Positions 20,279 to 20,674 of a DNA stretch of 20,674 nucleotides are shown one piece after another (the first letter of the stretch is position 1; every line of letters starts with the position of its first letter). Position numbers and translations under genes: made by a program. Origin of the DNA: a virus; IMG/VR virus record IMGVR_UViG_3300044858_002176, positions 1 to 20,674 of that record; one strand, given 5' to 3'. The notes under the pieces were generated by a model. That model was not told the DNA's origin and did not search any database. It saw only the letters and a program-made list of their open reading frames with translations.

Positions 20279-20425
20279 CTAGTGTGTATGTAGTGAGTAT
20301 TGGGGGGTATAGTACCCATCAAATTCTATAGTACATGGGGCACATCCATACCCGTCACATATATCATCATTCTCTACTGCCCAGCAGATTTCAGTGGTTG
20401 TGTAGATTGTGTTTTCGTTAATCAT
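20279..20425 (-). CDS. 48-residue Cys-rich small protein
   Basis: Frame read directly: MINENTIYTTTEICWAVEND, DICDGYGCAPCTIEFDGYYT, PQYSLHTH. C14, C23, C28 and C31 (GCAPC) could form a metal site or disulfides. The ATG lies about 45 nt after the predicted start of module 2; the ribosome site is weak (AAAGAGA). It lies between the two promoter modules, so each module heads its own small transcript. Function unknown; small acidic early proteins of phages often bind host enzymes. Confidence 0.65.
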   Translation of the reverse strand: MINENTIYTTTEICWAVENDDICDGYGCAPCTIEFDGYYTPQYSLHTH

Positions 20426-20477
20426 TTTAATTCTCTTTTCGTTTAGTAGTTAGTATCTCTAACTTCTTAATAATGGA

Positions 20478-20507
20478 ATACTATCACTATACCCTGCCAA
20501 AAGTCAA
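20478..20507 (-). promoter_or_regulatory. Early promoter module 2
   Basis: On the minus strand TTGACT (20502-20507), 18-nt spacer, TAGTAT (20478-20483). Drives the 48-residue gene. The GlxR-like dyad is again centred 29.5 bp upstream of the -35. Confidence 0.7.
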
Positions 20508-20513
20508 GGCGAC

Positions 20514-20526
20514 ACGCCGTAGGCGT
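20514..20526. promoter_or_regulatory. Inner dyad of module 2
   Basis: ACGCC-GTA-GGCGT between the -35 and the GlxR-like dyad, in the position of GACACG-G-CGTGTC in module 1. The arms differ between modules, so the two may not bind the same protein. Confidence 0.5.
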
Positions 20527-20527
20527 T

Positions 20528-20545
20528 GTGTGATATAGGTCACAC
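20528..20545. promoter_or_regulatory. GlxR/CRP-like operator, module 2
   Basis: GTGTGATATAGGTCACAC contains TGTGA-TA-TA-GG-TCACA, a full match to the GlxR/CRP pattern including the central TA. Confidence 0.7.
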
Positions 20546-20548
20546 GGT

Positions 20549-20572
20549 CTCGAGACCCCGACACGCCCGACC
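20549..20572. repeat. 24-bp GC-rich repeat, copy 2
   Basis: Identical to 20209-20232. Here it begins 4 bp from the GlxR-like dyad, while in module 1 26 bp separate them. Its left end is part of a perfect 12-bp palindrome, GGTCTCGAGACC (20546-20557). Confidence 0.85.
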
Positions 20573-20581
20573 TCGTTGTAG

Positions 20582-20647
20582 GTTATCCACATGATGTACA
20601 TCACATCTAGAATTGAGCGTAAGTTATCCACATGACCTACATCACAT
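20582..20647. repeat. Tandem 25-bp repeat with DnaA boxes (20582-20606 and 20623-20647)
   Basis: Two copies, 41 bp apart, of GTTATCCACATGA, two variable bases, TACATCACAT. Each holds a perfect DnaA box TTATCCACA (20583-20591, 20624-20632) and, on the minus strand, TGTGATGTA followed by (C/G)(A/G)TCA, a half-conserved form of the GlxR-like dyad. 41 bp is about four helical turns, so both copies face the same side of DNA. No promoter is visible at the distance used in modules 1 and 2. A replication or regulatory region may continue beyond the window. Confidence 0.75.
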
Positions 20648-20674
20648 TTCAAAATGTCCGTTTTAGTATGATTA

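Noticed and set aside
20149-20572. CRISPR-like spacing of repeats at the right end
   Set aside because: There are only two copies of the 24-bp block 340 bp apart, with promoters and a gene between them; no regular repeat-spacer pattern.
20467-20652. 61-codon minus-strand frame
   Set aside because: It runs through the DnaA repeats, both dyads and the promoter of module 2, has no ribosome site, and its composition does not look like a protein.

Overview
The window is part of a tailed-phage (Caudoviricetes) genome, or a prophage or metagenomic contig of one. It is AT-rich and gene-dense. Most of it is a leftward (minus-strand) cassette of tail-fibre, baseplate and adhesin genes, with a few metabolic genes, a rightward endolysin gene, and a block of very small genes at the right end. 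No integrase, tRNA, rRNA, CRISPR array or insertion sequence was seen. Three clues suggest an actinobacterial host. First, several genes have TATAAT 5-7 nt before the ATG, so their mRNAs would be leaderless, which is common in Actinobacteria. Second, two promoters at the right end carry dyads matching the actinobacterial GlxR/CRP pattern TGTGA-NN-TA-NN-TCACA. Third, there is a B12-dependent class II ribonucleotide reductase. The low GC content would fit a low-GC host such as freshwater Actinobacteria, but this is inference.

Layout from the left. 1-2067 is the N-terminal 689 codons of a large virion protein with a LamG-like region. 2083-6128 is a metabolic insert: a 2OG-Fe(II) oxygenase coupled to a monomeric NrdJ-type ribonucleoside-triphosphate reductase, a second oxygenase-like protein and a conserved phage protein. 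6140-12923 is a tail-fibre array: an Fn3/Phe-Pro-repeat/Hint protein, three fibre proteins and three smaller virion proteins. 13042-13608 is a Sec-exported SLT-type endolysin on the plus strand with its own consensus promoter. 13605-17459 is a second fibre/adhesin array. It includes a second fibre + Hint pair, a collagen-like protein, a 29-residue microprotein and small beta-sandwich proteins.

The right part starts with a holin-like membrane protein (17618-17833). A rightward pair follows, a degenerate DHH phosphoesterase-like protein and a zinc-ribbon protein. Next come six leftward genes of 42-83 residues, several rich in Cys pairs. Five of them were found by reading the strand directly or by trimming longer frames. 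They are fed by two near-copy promoter modules (TTGACT, TAGTAT, two dyads, and a 24-bp GC-rich block). A tandem 25-bp repeat with two perfect DnaA boxes lies beyond them.

The most unusual features are: (i) a duplicated two-gene unit, fibre + Fn3-(FxPF)n-Hint, with Ser at the Hint position-1 site; (ii) leaderless-type promoters across the late genes; (iii) the paired GlxR-like early promoter modules.
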